From Elusimicrobiota bacterium (GTDB taxonomy: Bacteria; Elusimicrobiota; Elusimicrobia; 2-02-FULL-39-32): a stretch of 14,252 nucleotides of DNA. The notes under the pieces were generated by a model. It saw nothing but the letters and a program-made list of their open reading frames with translations, was not told the origin of the DNA and did not search any database. The stretch lies in NCBI GenBank assembly GCA_023249715.1, contig JAHFCA010000015.1:1-14252 (forward strand), read 5' to 3'. This document shows positions 1 through 7,973 of this stretch, piece by piece; within the stretch, counting starts at the first letter, position 1, and every line of letters starts with the position of its first letter. Both the position numbers and the translations under genes were made by a program.

Positions 1-1132
1 TCCAAAGGGTCACTAAAGCGAGACCGATTCCCAAAGAAGTAGCCCAAAAAAATCTCCAGTCGGGCAGTCCCGTTAAGGGATTTCTTAAATAAAAATAGGT
101 CACCAAAGCGAATCCGGCCACACTGGCTAAAGAAGAGACCCAATATCCTATGTTGATTGGTTTCATGGGGTCCCTTAAATCAGATCCATCTTTTACCCTG
201 ACGCTCCAAATTCCAAGAATAGAGGAGAATACCCCCACCGCTCTTAAAAGCAGAGGGAAGAATATAAGCATTAAAGCGAAGTTGGAAGCGTTGGCGCCGT
301 AGCTAGAAATGAATGTGGGGTCCATCAATGTAGAGGACGCTAAGATGATAGCGGCCACTAAAGTAACTTCATACGATTCAAACACATCGGCGGCCATACC
401 GGCGCAATCTCCCACGTTATCTCCCACATTGTCGGCAATAGTGGCCGCATTTCTAGGATCGTCTTCGGGAATTCCCACTTCTACTTTCCCCACTAAATCG
501 CCGCCCACGTCCGCCGCTTTGGTAAAGATTCCTCCACCCACTCTCATAAAAAGCGCGGCCAAAGAGCCGCCGAATCCAAATCCTACTAGAACCTTTGTAG
601 CCTGTTCTCTGTAAAGAATAAAAATGATAGTGGCTCCTAAGAGGCCAAATCCCACGGTAAAAAGTCCGGAGACGGCTCCCGCTCTAAAGGCTAATTCCAT
701 AGAGGCTTTAAAACTTTTTAATGCGGCGTTAGCAGACCTCACATTTCCTTTTACAGCCAGCCACATGCCCACAAATCCGGCGCTATAGGATGCGAGAACT
801 CCCATTAAGAAAGAGAGAGCTACCCCTAAAGGAATTTTTTCCAGAGCGGGATCTCCCGCATACATTTTGCGATACATAAAATAGAGAGCTACCGTTACAA
901 TAAGGACGAGCCAGCTCATCGTTTTAAATTGTTGGGCAAGATAAGCTAAGGCGCCATCTTCTATCGCCTTAGCCACTTCGATCATTTTGGGAGATCCTGC
1001 ATCTTTTTTTAACACCTGCCAGCAAAGGACGCATCCATAAAGAATGGAGACAACAGAAGACCCCAGGACAAACCAAAGGATTTTCCACTCTGTGGGACCT
1101 AATGACGGTAAAAGTATGTTCGCTTCGCTCAT
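1..1132 (-). CDS. hppA: Membrane-bound ion-translocating pyrophosphatase (H+/Na+-PPase), N-terminal part
   Basis: Integral membrane enzyme that hydrolyses cytoplasmic pyrophosphate and pumps H+ and/or Na+ outward. I translated the frame from the ATG at 1130-1132; it stays open to base 1, giving 377 codons of a family normally about 650-800 residues, so the C-terminal part lies outside the window. The pyrophosphate/Mg-binding signature is unmistakable: DVGGDLVGKVE at residues 208-218 (the usual fourth residue is Ala), then DDPRN (224-228) and ADNVGDNVGDCAGM (233-246), followed by ADVFESYEVT. Hydrophobic helices are seen at about 15-40, 72-86, 101-126 and 150-174. The residue deciding K+ dependence, in the GNTTxA motif, is in the missing part, so the subclass and the pumped ion cannot be read here. 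The gene lies 57 bases after livF and has its own candidate promoter. There is no strong Shine-Dalgarno, only an A-rich stretch before the ATG. Confidence 0.95.
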   Translation of the reverse strand, partial: MSEANILLPSLGPTEWKILWFVLGSSVVSILYGCVLCWQVLKKDAGSPKMIEVAKAIEDGALAYLAQQFKTMSWLVLIVTVALYFMYRKMYAGDPALEKIPLGVALSFLMGVLASYSAGFVGMWLAVKGNVRSANAALKSFKASMELAFRAGAVSGLFTVGFGLLGATIIFILYREQATKVLVGFGFGGSLAALFMRVGGGIFTKAADVGGDLVGKVEVGIPEDDPRNAATIADNVGDNVGDCAGMAADVFESYEVTLVAAIILASSTLMDPTFISSYGANASNFALMLIFFPLLLRAVGVFSSILGIWSVRVKDGSDLRDPMKPINIGYWVSSLASVAGFALVTYFYLRNPLTGLPDWRFFWATSLGIGLALVTLW

Positions 1133-1156
1133 TTTTCTTTTTTTAGAAAGCGCAAT

Positions 1157-1185
1157 ATTTTACATAAAAACATAAGACCTTACAA
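1157..1185 (-). promoter_or_regulatory. Candidate promoter for hppA
   Basis: On the minus strand, a -35-like TTGTAA (1180-1185) and a -10-like TAAAAT (1157-1162) are separated by exactly 17 bases in the short gap between livF and hppA. Matches to the sigma-70 consensus are 4/6 and 5/6. This would start transcription near 1150, about 20 bases before the hppA ATG, and would let hppA be expressed apart from the liv genes. It is a by-eye match in AT-rich sequence, so chance is possible. Confidence 0.45.
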
Positions 1186-1189
1186 AACT

Positions 1190-1894
1190 TTACACCCCTC
1201 CTAAATAAGCTTCTTGCACCGAAGGATTGTGTAAAAGGTTTTCTCCGCTTCCTTCTAGCACAATGCGGCCTGTTTCCAAAACATAGGCTCTATGGGCGAT
1301 GGCTAAAGATTGGTGCGCATTTTGTTCCACCACTAAAAGGGTGGTCCCCTGGGAGTTAATTTCTTTTATCGTTTGAAATATTTTTTCTACCAGTTTGGGA
1401 GCTAGCCCCATGGAGGGTTCGTCTAGCATTAAAAGTTTCGGTTCCGACATTAAGGCTCGCCCCATGGCGAGCATTTGTTGTTCCCCGCCAGAAAGGGTCC
1501 CTCCTAATTGAGAGCGCCTATCTTTTAAAATAGGAAACAAAGTAAAAACTTTTTCTAAGCGCTGACGTAGTTGATCCCTTTCTCTAAAAGCCCCTAACTC
1601 TAAATTTTCTAACACAGTGAGCCGCGCGAATATCTTGCGGCCTTCCGGCACGTGGGCAATTCCGAGACACGCAATTTTGTGAGCGGGCAACGTTTGAATT
1701 TCCTTCCCTTCAAAAACAATCTTTCCTTTTTCCACTTTTAGAAGGCCCGAAACTGTTTTTAAAAAAGTGCTTTTTCCAGCGCCATTCCCTCCAATAAAAG
1801 CGACGATCTCACCCTGGGTTACCTGTAGAGATATTTCCGAAAGAACGCGGATCTTTTTTCCATAACTTACTGAGATCGAGTGGCATTCAAGCAT
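1190..1894 (-). CDS. livF: Branched-chain amino acid ABC transporter ATP-binding protein LivF
   Basis: 234-residue ATPase, the usual length for LivF, one of two cytoplasmic nucleotide-binding subunits of a HAAT-family (branched-chain amino acid or amide) importer. Walker A GGNGAGKST is at residues 35-43, the ABC signature LSGGEQQ at 134-140 and Walker B LLMLDEP at 154-160. The switch region reads VVEQNA (188-193), with Gln in place of the H-loop His, as is usual for LivF, and the C-terminus ends in EAYLGG, a LivF/LivG trademark. It overlaps the end of livG by 8 bases and has a good ribosome-binding site inside the livG tail, so translation is probably coupled. UrtE (urea) is a close relative; nothing here suggests urea, but substrate cannot be read from the ATPase. 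Confidence 0.95.
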   Translation of the reverse strand: MLECHSISVSYGKKIRVLSEISLQVTQGEIVAFIGGNGAGKSTFLKTVSGLLKVEKGKIVFEGKEIQTLPAHKIACLGIAHVPEGRKIFARLTVLENLELGAFRERDQLRQRLEKVFTLFPILKDRRSQLGGTLSGGEQQMLAMGRALMSEPKLLMLDEPSMGLAPKLVEKIFQTIKEINSQGTTLLVVEQNAHQSLAIAHRAYVLETGRIVLEGSGENLLHNPSVQEAYLGGV

Positions 1895-2651
1895 GGTGCC
1901 CTCCCAGATAGGCTTCTATAACATCGGGATTCGTTTGTATTTGGTGCGGGTCCCCTTCGGCAATTTTAATTCCATGGTCGAGCACGATAATATGGTCGGA
2001 AATTCCCATGACGACCCGCATTTGGTGTTCTATGAGTAAGATGCTAATCCCCTGCTGTCGAATTTTTTCTATAAGCAGAATGAGCTCTTCGCTTTCGCTG
2101 GGGTTCATTCCGGCGGTGGGTTCATCTAAGAGCAGGAGTCGCGGTTCCGTAAGCAGGGCGCGGGCGATCTCTAATTTTCTTTGGTCTCCATAAGGAAGAT
2201 TTTTTGCCAATACGTTTCCCATCGGTAAAAGACCTACAAAGGAAAGAATCTCTTTAGCGCTTTTTTCAATTTCACTTTCTTCTCTATAGAAAGCGGGAGT
2301 CCTAAAAAGGGCGGAAAGGACTTCATTGCGAGTACGGCAGTGGCGCCCGATCATGCCGTTTTCTAGAGCCGTCATATTAGGGAAAAGTCGTATATTCTGG
2401 AAAGTGCGGGCGATGCCTCGTGCCGTGATCCAATGAGGAGAAAATCCGTTAATTCTTTCTCCAGAAAAAAATATATCTCCAGAAGAAGGTTCCGTGACTC
2501 CTGTTAAAAGGTTGAAAAATGTGGTCTTGCCTGCTCCATTCGGCCCAATTAAACTGATAATTTCTCCTTGGGGTATTTTAAAATTTACATCCGCTAAAGC
2601 GGACAAACCGCCAAATTTTTTGCACAACGATTTAGTTTCCAATAATAGCAT
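1887..2651 (-). CDS. livG: Branched-chain amino acid ABC transporter ATP-binding protein LivG
   Basis: 254-residue cytoplasmic ATPase pairing with LivF. Walker A GPNGAGKTT is at residues 36-44, the Q-loop Gln in ARTFQNIRLF at about 85, the signature LPYGDQRKLEIAR at 152-164 (LivG proteins characteristically have xxYGxQR rather than LSGGQ), Walker B LLLLDEP at 172-178 and the H-loop His in LLIEHQM at 209. Length and the long insert between Q-loop and signature fit LivG rather than LivF. The gene starts 5 bases after livM and overlaps livF, so it is one transcriptional unit with both. All catalytic motifs are intact. Confidence 0.95.
   Translation of the reverse strand: MLLLETKSLCKKFGGLSALADVNFKIPQGEIISLIGPNGAGKTTFFNLLTGVTEPSSGDIFFSGERINGFSPHWITARGIARTFQNIRLFPNMTALENGMIGRHCRTRNEVLSALFRTPAFYREESEIEKSAKEILSFVGLLPMGNVLAKNLPYGDQRKLEIARALLTEPRLLLLDEPTAGMNPSESEELILLIEKIRQQGISILLIEHQMRVVMGISDHIIVLDHGIKIAEGDPHQIQTNPDVIEAYLGGHHA
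1898..1905 (-). promoter_or_regulatory. Shine-Dalgarno of livF inside livG
   Basis: Minus-strand GGGAGGGC, part of the livG codons for the final Leu-Gly-Gly-His-His, lies 3 bases before the livF ATG at 1892-1894. It supports the overlapping start and suggests that livF is translated by coupling to livG. Confidence 0.6.
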
Positions 2652-2656
2652 GGACG

Positions 2657-3640
2657 TTATTTAGAATCTTTTTCTCCTAATTCTAAAGCTTGGCGTTGAG
2701 AAGGTACAAGCCCTTGAGGCCTAAATAAAATAATGAGAACTAAAGTGATTCCAAAGATGAGATAGCGATAAGAGATGAAGTCTCCTCCTAAGAGAACTTG
2801 TAAGAGGAGGGGAATTCCGGAAATTAAAATAGCTCCTGAAATGACACCGCTCATGGACCCAATTCCTCCTAACACAATCATACTGACGACTAGAACGGAT
2901 TCCCAGAAGGTAAAAGATTCCGGAGTGACAAATTTTTCCCAGTGAATAAAGAGAGATCCCGCTATCGCTGCAAAAACGGAACTCGCGCCAAAGCCCAGCA
3001 TTTTTACTCGCGTGACGGGAATACCGCTCAGCTCTGCGGCGGTTTCGTCTTCCCGGACCGCGGTCCAAGCTCTGCCGATGCGAGAATTTTCTAACCGTTT
3101 AGAAATGATCATCGCTAAAAAAACGACTGCCAGAATTAAATAATAGTAATGGATATTTTCTGTCAGTTCAAAATTCCAAATTTTAATTCCGGAAATAGAT
3201 TCTCCTACCCGGGGAAGTCCCTTGGGACCGTTTGTTACGGAATCCCAGTTATTTAATATAAGCCGAGTAATCTCTCCAAAGCCTAGGGTGACAATCGCCA
3301 AATAATCTCCTCTGAGTCGCAGCACCGGAGCTCCCAACAGTAACCGCAGCGTTACGGTGATGAGAATGGAAAAGAGAGTGGAATACCAAAAATTCCAACC
3401 CCCAATAGAAAAAATAGAGGCGCTGTACGCTCCAATGGCATAAAATGCCATAAATCCTAAATCAAAAAGTCCCACTAACCCCAACGTAATGTTTAATCCT
3501 AAGGCCAATAGGACGTAGAGACCTACAATTCCCCCTAAGCGGAGGGTATAAGAAAGCGATGTCCCTTGCACAAAAAGGGGATACAGGGAGAGAATGAGGA
3601 GGTTAACGACTAAAACAGTGGTGGAAGTAACTTTTCTCAA
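2657..3640 (-). CDS. livM: Branched-chain amino acid ABC transporter permease LivM
   Basis: 327-residue inner-membrane permease with about eight to ten hydrophobic helices. LivM family marks are the loop RGDYLAIVTLGFGEI (residues 110-124), the cytoplasmic coupling segment AWTAVREDETAAELSGI (191-207), which contacts the ATPases, and VLGGIGSMSG (256-265). The end, LFRPQGL, is also typical. The gene begins 2 bases after the response regulator gene and is followed after 5 bases by livG. Normally LivM forms a heterodimer with LivH and is served by a periplasmic binding protein; neither gene is in this window, and the protein is not a LivH-LivM fusion. Confidence 0.93.
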   Translation of the reverse strand: MRKVTSTTVLVVNLLILSLYPLFVQGTSLSYTLRLGGIVGLYVLLALGLNITLGLVGLFDLGFMAFYAIGAYSASIFSIGGWNFWYSTLFSILITVTLRLLLGAPVLRLRGDYLAIVTLGFGEITRLILNNWDSVTNGPKGLPRVGESISGIKIWNFELTENIHYYYLILAVVFLAMIISKRLENSRIGRAWTAVREDETAAELSGIPVTRVKMLGFGASSVFAAIAGSLFIHWEKFVTPESFTFWESVLVVSMIVLGGIGSMSGVISGAILISGIPLLLQVLLGGDFISYRYLIFGITLVLIILFRPQGLVPSQRQALELGEKDSK

Positions 3641-3642
3641 AG

Positions 3643-4566
3643 TTACTTTACGTCTTGGGCTCCAATTTTAGTTTGATGGAGCAACTCTCGCGCCCGAGAA
3701 ACAAACTGGCCATAGTGGCTGTATTCTTCTGGAGTTATTTTAAGGAGGGCCATGGATAACCGCATGAGGGGATAAATTTGATCTTTATTTTCTCTCGATT
3801 TTTGATAGATAAAACCCTTCTCTCTTTCTGCGTCCGAATAAAAGGAGAGCGCTTCTTTTTGGAACTCTGTTCTCAGTGAGTTTTTTAGGGAGTCTGCGAT
3901 CGGAGCGCCGGAAAGTAAAATAAAATCATCTCCGTCTATATGAGTGAGGTGGGTGTTTGCATCATTTCCCATGGATTGAAGAGTTTTGCGAATTAACGCG
4001 ACAAAGGTTTTTAAAACTAAATTCCCTTTTTCTGTTCCATAATGGTCATTAAACGGTCTAAAATAGTTAATATCCATCCAGAGCGCATAAAAATTTTCTC
4101 CCCGTCCTAAACGATTAAAAATCTCTTGTTCTAGTTGGGGGTGGCCTTCTAACCCCGTAATCGGATGAGGCCCCCGGTGTTTACGAAAATGTTTAATCAT
4201 GCTGTGAACTTCGCTCTGTAGTTCCAGAGGAGTAAACGGTTTTTGCAAATAGTTGTCCGCCCTTAAACGCGTTTGAAAATTAATCCCCTCTTTTTTTTCT
4301 GTGAGCATGAGGATAGGAATATCTTTTGTTTGGGCCTGATCTTGCAGTTTGGCCACCACTTCAAAACCGTCCATTTTAGGAAGGAACATGTCTAAGATCA
4401 TTAATTTTATATCGGCGGCATCTCCCTTGGAAGCATGCAGCGCCGATTCATACGCTTCTAATCCGTCCCCGCAAAGGATGGGGTCGCACTTTTCTTCTAT
4501 AAGGGTGGCGCGGGCCACTTCTCTTATATTTAAATTTTCGCTCGCTATAATAATAGACGGGGGCAT
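3643..4566 (-). CDS. Response regulator with receiver domain and degenerate GGDEF domain
   Basis: 307-residue cytoplasmic two-domain signalling protein. The receiver domain covers about residues 4-125: phosphoacceptor Asp59 in LMILDMFLP, Thr89 in ILMLTE and Lys109 in LQKPF are present. In the acidic pocket only Glu10 is seen (ASEN where DDE is usual). The second half (about 135-300) has the GGDEF-domain pattern WMDINYFRPFNDHYG followed by EKGNLVL (163-185), but the signature loop reads DGDDF (211-215) instead of GGDEF. The metal-binding third position is acidic, but the first Gly and the fourth Glu are changed, and no RxxD inhibitory site precedes it. It is likely a weak or inactive diguanylate cyclase, or a c-di-GMP/GTP sensor. 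No histidine kinase is nearby. It sits between htrA and livM with gaps of 6 and 2 bases, so it should be co-expressed with both. Confidence 0.85.
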   Translation of the reverse strand: MPPSIIIASENLNIREVARATLIEEKCDPILCGDGLEAYESALHASKGDAADIKLMILDMFLPKMDGFEVVAKLQDQAQTKDIPILMLTEKKEGINFQTRLRADNYLQKPFTPLELQSEVHSMIKHFRKHRGPHPITGLEGHPQLEQEIFNRLGRGENFYALWMDINYFRPFNDHYGTEKGNLVLKTFVALIRKTLQSMGNDANTHLTHIDGDDFILLSGAPIADSLKNSLRTEFQKEALSFYSDAEREKGFIYQKSRENKDQIYPLMRLSMALLKITPEEYSHYGQFVSRARELLHQTKIGAQDVK

Positions 4567-4572
4567 AAAATT

Positions 4573-6132
4573 TTATTTCTCCGGCCCCATATAACTGAGG
4601 TAGAGAGATTCTCCTCGGCGTAATAGATCAAAAACCACGCCAGAGCTTAATTTTACCTTTTTAAAGACTTCTTGAAAATCTTTCAAATTTGAAATAGGTT
4701 CCTGGTTAATGGTTCGGATAACGTCCCCTTCTTCCAGCCCAATTTCTTCGGCTTTAGAATTTCTTTCCACTCTTATAATCATAATGCCCGATTCAGATTC
4801 TGGAATTTTTAAACGTTCTCGGAAATGAACGTCGAGGTCCATAAACGCGGCTCCCAGCCAAGAAACTTCTTTCCCTTTTTCTTGCTCCCCTTCTTTATCT
4901 TTTTCTTCTTTTCCTATTTCTCCCAAAGAAGCGGGGGCCTCTTGGGGGACCAATTCTAAAGGCATCTCTTTTTTGTAGCGAATAATTTTAATGTTTACTT
5001 TTTTATTGGGAGATGACGCGGCTACAAGGGTTTGCAGATCATAATTATTTTTTATTTTTTTACCATCAAATTCTCGAATGACATCTCCCCTTTTTAGACC
5101 CGCTTTTGCCGCGGGAAAATCTGCCAATACTTGTTTTACTAGAGCTCCTTCTTTATCGGGCACGCCAAAAACTTTGGCGGTGGCTTCGTCCAGTTTTTCT
5201 TCTAAGATCACTCCAATCCAACCGCGCACTACTTTTCCCATTTCCCGGAGTTGTGGAATGATCTCTTTGGCGCGGTCAATGGGAATAGCAAAACCTATGC
5301 CGGCAAAACCGCCGCTGGGGGTGTAAATAGCCGTATTGATTCCGATGACTTCTCCCCGAATATTCACCAGAGGTCCTCCCGAGTTGCCTGGATTAATGGC
5401 GGCATCGGTCTGAATAAGATCTTTATAATTTCTTCCTTCTATAGATAAGTTTTGACGGGAGGCAGAAATAACTCCTACCGTTACTGTTTGAGCGAGACCA
5501 AAAGGGCTCCCAATCGCAATGGCCCAATCTCCCACCTTTAACGCATCCGAATCCCCCAGGCGGACATAGGGGAATTTTTCCGAACTTTGTATTTTAATAA
5601 CGGCTAAATCGGTGCGTTCATCCCGACCGATGACTTTCCCGTTAATTTTTCTATCGGGGTCGCTGGCCAAAGTAATTTTAATTTCGTCCGCGTTTCGAAC
5701 CACATGTTCATTGGTAAGCACATATCCCGCGGGGTCCATAATAACGCCGGACCCTGTTCCGGGCACTTTTCTTTGATAGTAACGTTCTTGAGGGGATTGC
5801 TTTTCTTTGCGAGAGTGCGGCGGCGCATTGAAAAACTGGTCAAAGAGATCGTCCGGATTCATAAAAAAGAATTCATAGGGGTTTGAGGAGTATTTTTCTA
5901 AATGAATGGTGGAAATATTGACGACTGCCGGTTTCACGTTTTCAGCCACGCGAGAAAAGGATTCCTGCAAATTGAGCACTTCGGGATGCACTTCCACGGG
6001 TTCTTTTTCAGGAACGGTTTTAGAGGGTGAAAAGAGAGCGGGAGTGAGACTTAGGGTAAATTTCTCATTTTTTAATCCCCAGAATAATATAGAGGAAGCG
6101 AGAAAGATTAAAAATAAATTTCTTTTAGACAT
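4573..6132 (-). CDS. htrA: HtrA/DegP-family serine protease with two PDZ domains
   Basis: 519-residue envelope protein-quality-control protease. An N-terminal hydrophobic segment (about 5-20) acts as signal peptide or anchor and exports it. The trypsin-like domain spans about 125-290, with the catalytic triad His143 (TNEHVV), Asp175 (RTDLAV) and Ser251 (NPGNSGGP). PDZ1 is about 300-395 and PDZ2 about 425-515, so the layout matches DegP/DegQ. Between them is a Lys/Glu-rich charged linker (about 405-422). The LA-loop region before the protease domain carries FFMNPDDLFDQFF, typical of HtrA. It lies 6 bases after the exported protein at 6139-7392, which follows an ECF sigma factor gene. This recalls the algU/mucD-type link between an envelope-stress sigma factor and its protease. 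Confidence 0.96.
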   Translation of the reverse strand: MSKRNLFLIFLASSILFWGLKNEKFTLSLTPALFSPSKTVPEKEPVEVHPEVLNLQESFSRVAENVKPAVVNISTIHLEKYSSNPYEFFFMNPDDLFDQFFNAPPHSRKEKQSPQERYYQRKVPGTGSGVIMDPAGYVLTNEHVVRNADEIKITLASDPDRKINGKVIGRDERTDLAVIKIQSSEKFPYVRLGDSDALKVGDWAIAIGSPFGLAQTVTVGVISASRQNLSIEGRNYKDLIQTDAAINPGNSGGPLVNIRGEVIGINTAIYTPSGGFAGIGFAIPIDRAKEIIPQLREMGKVVRGWIGVILEEKLDEATAKVFGVPDKEGALVKQVLADFPAAKAGLKRGDVIREFDGKKIKNNYDLQTLVAASSPNKKVNIKIIRYKKEMPLELVPQEAPASLGEIGKEEKDKEGEQEKGKEVSWLGAAFMDLDVHFRERLKIPESESGIMIIRVERNSKAEEIGLEEGDVIRTINQEPISNLKDFQEVFKKVKLSSGVVFDLLRRGESLYLSYMGPEK

Positions 6133-6138
6133 AATTTT

Positions 6139-7392
6139 TTATTGGACCCGCATCATGGGAAGTAGGAGAGCTTCTTTTTCTAAATTTGAGATTAGGCTTA
6201 GCTTTTGAAGCAATTCTCCTTTCTTCTCGACAGAACTAAGCATATCGTCTACCCGAGAATCCGCGTTAATTATACAAACTAAGTATCCCCATCGCAAAGG
6301 ATCTCTTCCGAGCAATTTTTTTGGAATTTGCGCCTCCAATACGTTTTCATTAGGGGACGTTTGTCCCACCGCCACGTAAAGGGGCCGCGCCTGATTGGCG
6401 CTTAGGAGTTGGCAGTTCCAATGGTTCGGAGAAAGTTTTTCGCACAGGATTTCATATTCCCAGGCATCTTCTAAGGGAACATTCACATTCTCCAGCAAGG
6501 AGATTCTTCCGGCTCCGATGCGGTGGTTTAAATCAATATAGAGCCGAATTTCTTTTATCGCTTCATTGAGATTTTCTTTAAAGAGAATTTGATAGATGAG
6601 AGAACTCCCATCATTTTTTACGCGCAGTCCCTTTAAGGGAGCTGTGGATTGGGTGGATTCTATTTGTGTGAATTCTAAACTGTCAGAGGATTTTTCTACT
6701 TTTATTTCACTCTTTAACGCATTTTCTAAATTTTTGTTTAATAAGGGGAGTGTGTTTTCTTTTTTTAACCACGCCCAAATTTGTCCTTCCACCTCCCTTT
6801 CTCCCAGATCTTTTACTAAATGAATTTCATATTTATTGATGTTCGTAAGGCGCCTCGCCGTTTCACTAAAAACTTGTTGAATGTTCCAGGGAGAACTCGC
6901 TTCTTCCCATACATAGACGGGAGGCGAGGATCCTTCTTCCTTGGGATTCAATTCCAAAAGAGGCAGGGGTAAAACCCAGTCCGATTCTTTTATGAGTTGA
7001 CGCTGTTCTTGGGGAGATAGGGCAATCGTTGGGACCGCGCCCTTGGGATACTCGCCCAAAAAATTTTTAAAGTTTAATTTCGTTTCGGGAGTTAGTGGAG
7101 ATATGGGACCCGAAGAGAGTAAGAGCGCTAATTCCAGCCTTCCTTCGTTTATCAGTTCTACGGTTCTCAAACGAAAACCTTCTATTTTTTTTAGATCCTC
7201 TTCGCTGAGGGCTAAGGTTACCTTTAATTTTTTGAATTTTTCTAAATTTTTTAGCCAGGCTCCCTCTTGCAATGTTTCTTTGGAAGGGATCAATAAAAGA
7301 GCTACAGGGCGAGGACCTGTTTCCCCTTTTTCTTGAGAATAAAGTCCCAGTGGGGATAATAATGACACGATTAGGAGAATGAGTCTTTTCAT
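6139..7392 (-). CDS. Exported protein with GH57-like N-terminal half and glucodextranase-C-like C-terminal half
   Basis: 417 residues; a signal peptide is clear (basic start, hydrophobic core about 3-17, likely cut near YSQ). Residues about 28-150 resemble by eye the (beta/alpha) barrel of GH57-type enzymes: LKVTLALSEEDLKKI, then GRLELALLL and PKGAVPTIALSPQEQ where family members have a G-x-W-x-P-E motif. The catalytic Glu position appears lost, so this half is probably not an active hydrolase. Residues about 245-400 match the pattern of the glucodextranase C-terminal (DOMON-like) domain found behind amylopullulanases: YIDLNHRIGAGR (285-296), DAWEYEI (309-315), and LEAQIPKKLLG with RWGYLV (352-372). 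This suggests a periplasmic carbohydrate-binding or sensing role. The start overlaps the sigma factor stop as ATGA, implying translational coupling. It has no zinc-finger anti-sigma motif and no transmembrane helix after the signal peptide. The domain assignments are my inference. Confidence 0.7.
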   Translation of the reverse strand: MKRLILLIVSLLSPLGLYSQEKGETGPRPVALLLIPSKETLQEGAWLKNLEKFKKLKVTLALSEEDLKKIEGFRLRTVELINEGRLELALLLSSGPISPLTPETKLNFKNFLGEYPKGAVPTIALSPQEQRQLIKESDWVLPLPLLELNPKEEGSSPPVYVWEEASSPWNIQQVFSETARRLTNINKYEIHLVKDLGEREVEGQIWAWLKKENTLPLLNKNLENALKSEIKVEKSSDSLEFTQIESTQSTAPLKGLRVKNDGSSLIYQILFKENLNEAIKEIRLYIDLNHRIGAGRISLLENVNVPLEDAWEYEILCEKLSPNHWNCQLLSANQARPLYVAVGQTSPNENVLEAQIPKKLLGRDPLRWGYLVCIINADSRVDDMLSSVEKKGELLQKLSLISNLEKEALLLPMMRVQ

Positions 7393-7937
7393 GTTAGGTT
7401 TAATTTTTCCTTTAAGCTTTGCCGGCCTCTAAAAAGCAGCGCTTCTACCGCAGGAATAGAGAGTTCCATGCGGTCGGCAATTTCACTTACAGAACAGTCC
7501 TCAAAATATTGATGAATAATCGCTATCCTTTGGCGGGAAGGCAACTCTTGAAGAGCTTTTTGAACCCTCTTTCTTTCTTCCGTACTCTCTAAAACATTTA
7601 AAGGCTCTTTTTTAGGAGTATCCCGAATTACGATTGGCTGATCGGGGTCTTCTAAACTAAAAAAATTTAAAAGCGCTTCTCTTCTCGATAAATTAATAGC
7701 CAAGTTTTTTGCGCTTCGATAGAAGTAGGTTTTCAAAGATGCTGTAGGCTGGTAGCGGGGGAGCGCTGCGTATATTTGTAAAAAGAGCGTTTGAGTGGCA
7801 TCCTCCGCCTTTTCCATATTCCCTAAGGCGCGCCAAAAGAAGTTGTAGAGAGGTTTTTGATAACGGAGAACTATTTTTTCAAAACTGGAACTGTTCCCAG
7901 ATTTTGCTTGAAGCATCCACTGGATTTCTTCATCCAT
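7389..7937 (-). CDS. ECF-type RNA polymerase sigma factor (sigma-70 family)
   Basis: 182-residue sigma factor of usual ECF length with only regions 2 and 4. Region 2 (about 20-90) includes the -10 recognition helix sequence EDATQTLFLQIYAALPRY and the SLKTYFYRSAKNLAINLSRR stretch. Region 4 (about 120-178) has the helix-turn-helix LPSRQRIAIIHQYFEDCSVSEIA followed by VEALLFRGRQSLK. The ATG at 7935-7937 gives a normal N-terminus, but no clear Shine-Dalgarno precedes it. Its stop overlaps the start of the exported protein, and htrA follows, so the likely regulon is the cell envelope. There is no recognisable membrane anti-sigma factor (ZAS or RseA type) next to it. It lies 36 bases after the NIL gene. 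Confidence 0.93.
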   Translation of the reverse strand: MDEEIQWMLQAKSGNSSSFEKIVLRYQKPLYNFFWRALGNMEKAEDATQTLFLQIYAALPRYQPTASLKTYFYRSAKNLAINLSRREALLNFFSLEDPDQPIVIRDTPKKEPLNVLESTEERKRVQKALQELPSRQRIAIIHQYFEDCSVSEIADRMELSIPAVEALLFRGRQSLKEKLNLT

Positions 7938-7973
7938 AATGTGGGGAAGAACGGAATTGGGGTGGAGTAAATT

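Noticed and set aside
309..614. Plus-strand open frame of 101 codons
   Set aside because: It is the antisense of the conserved pyrophosphate-binding region of hppA; the low-complexity Ser/Thr/Pro product is a shadow.
2721..3068. Second minus-strand frame of 115 codons inside livM
   Set aside because: Out-of-frame overlap with the conserved LivM permease; Arg/Ser-rich product without family features.
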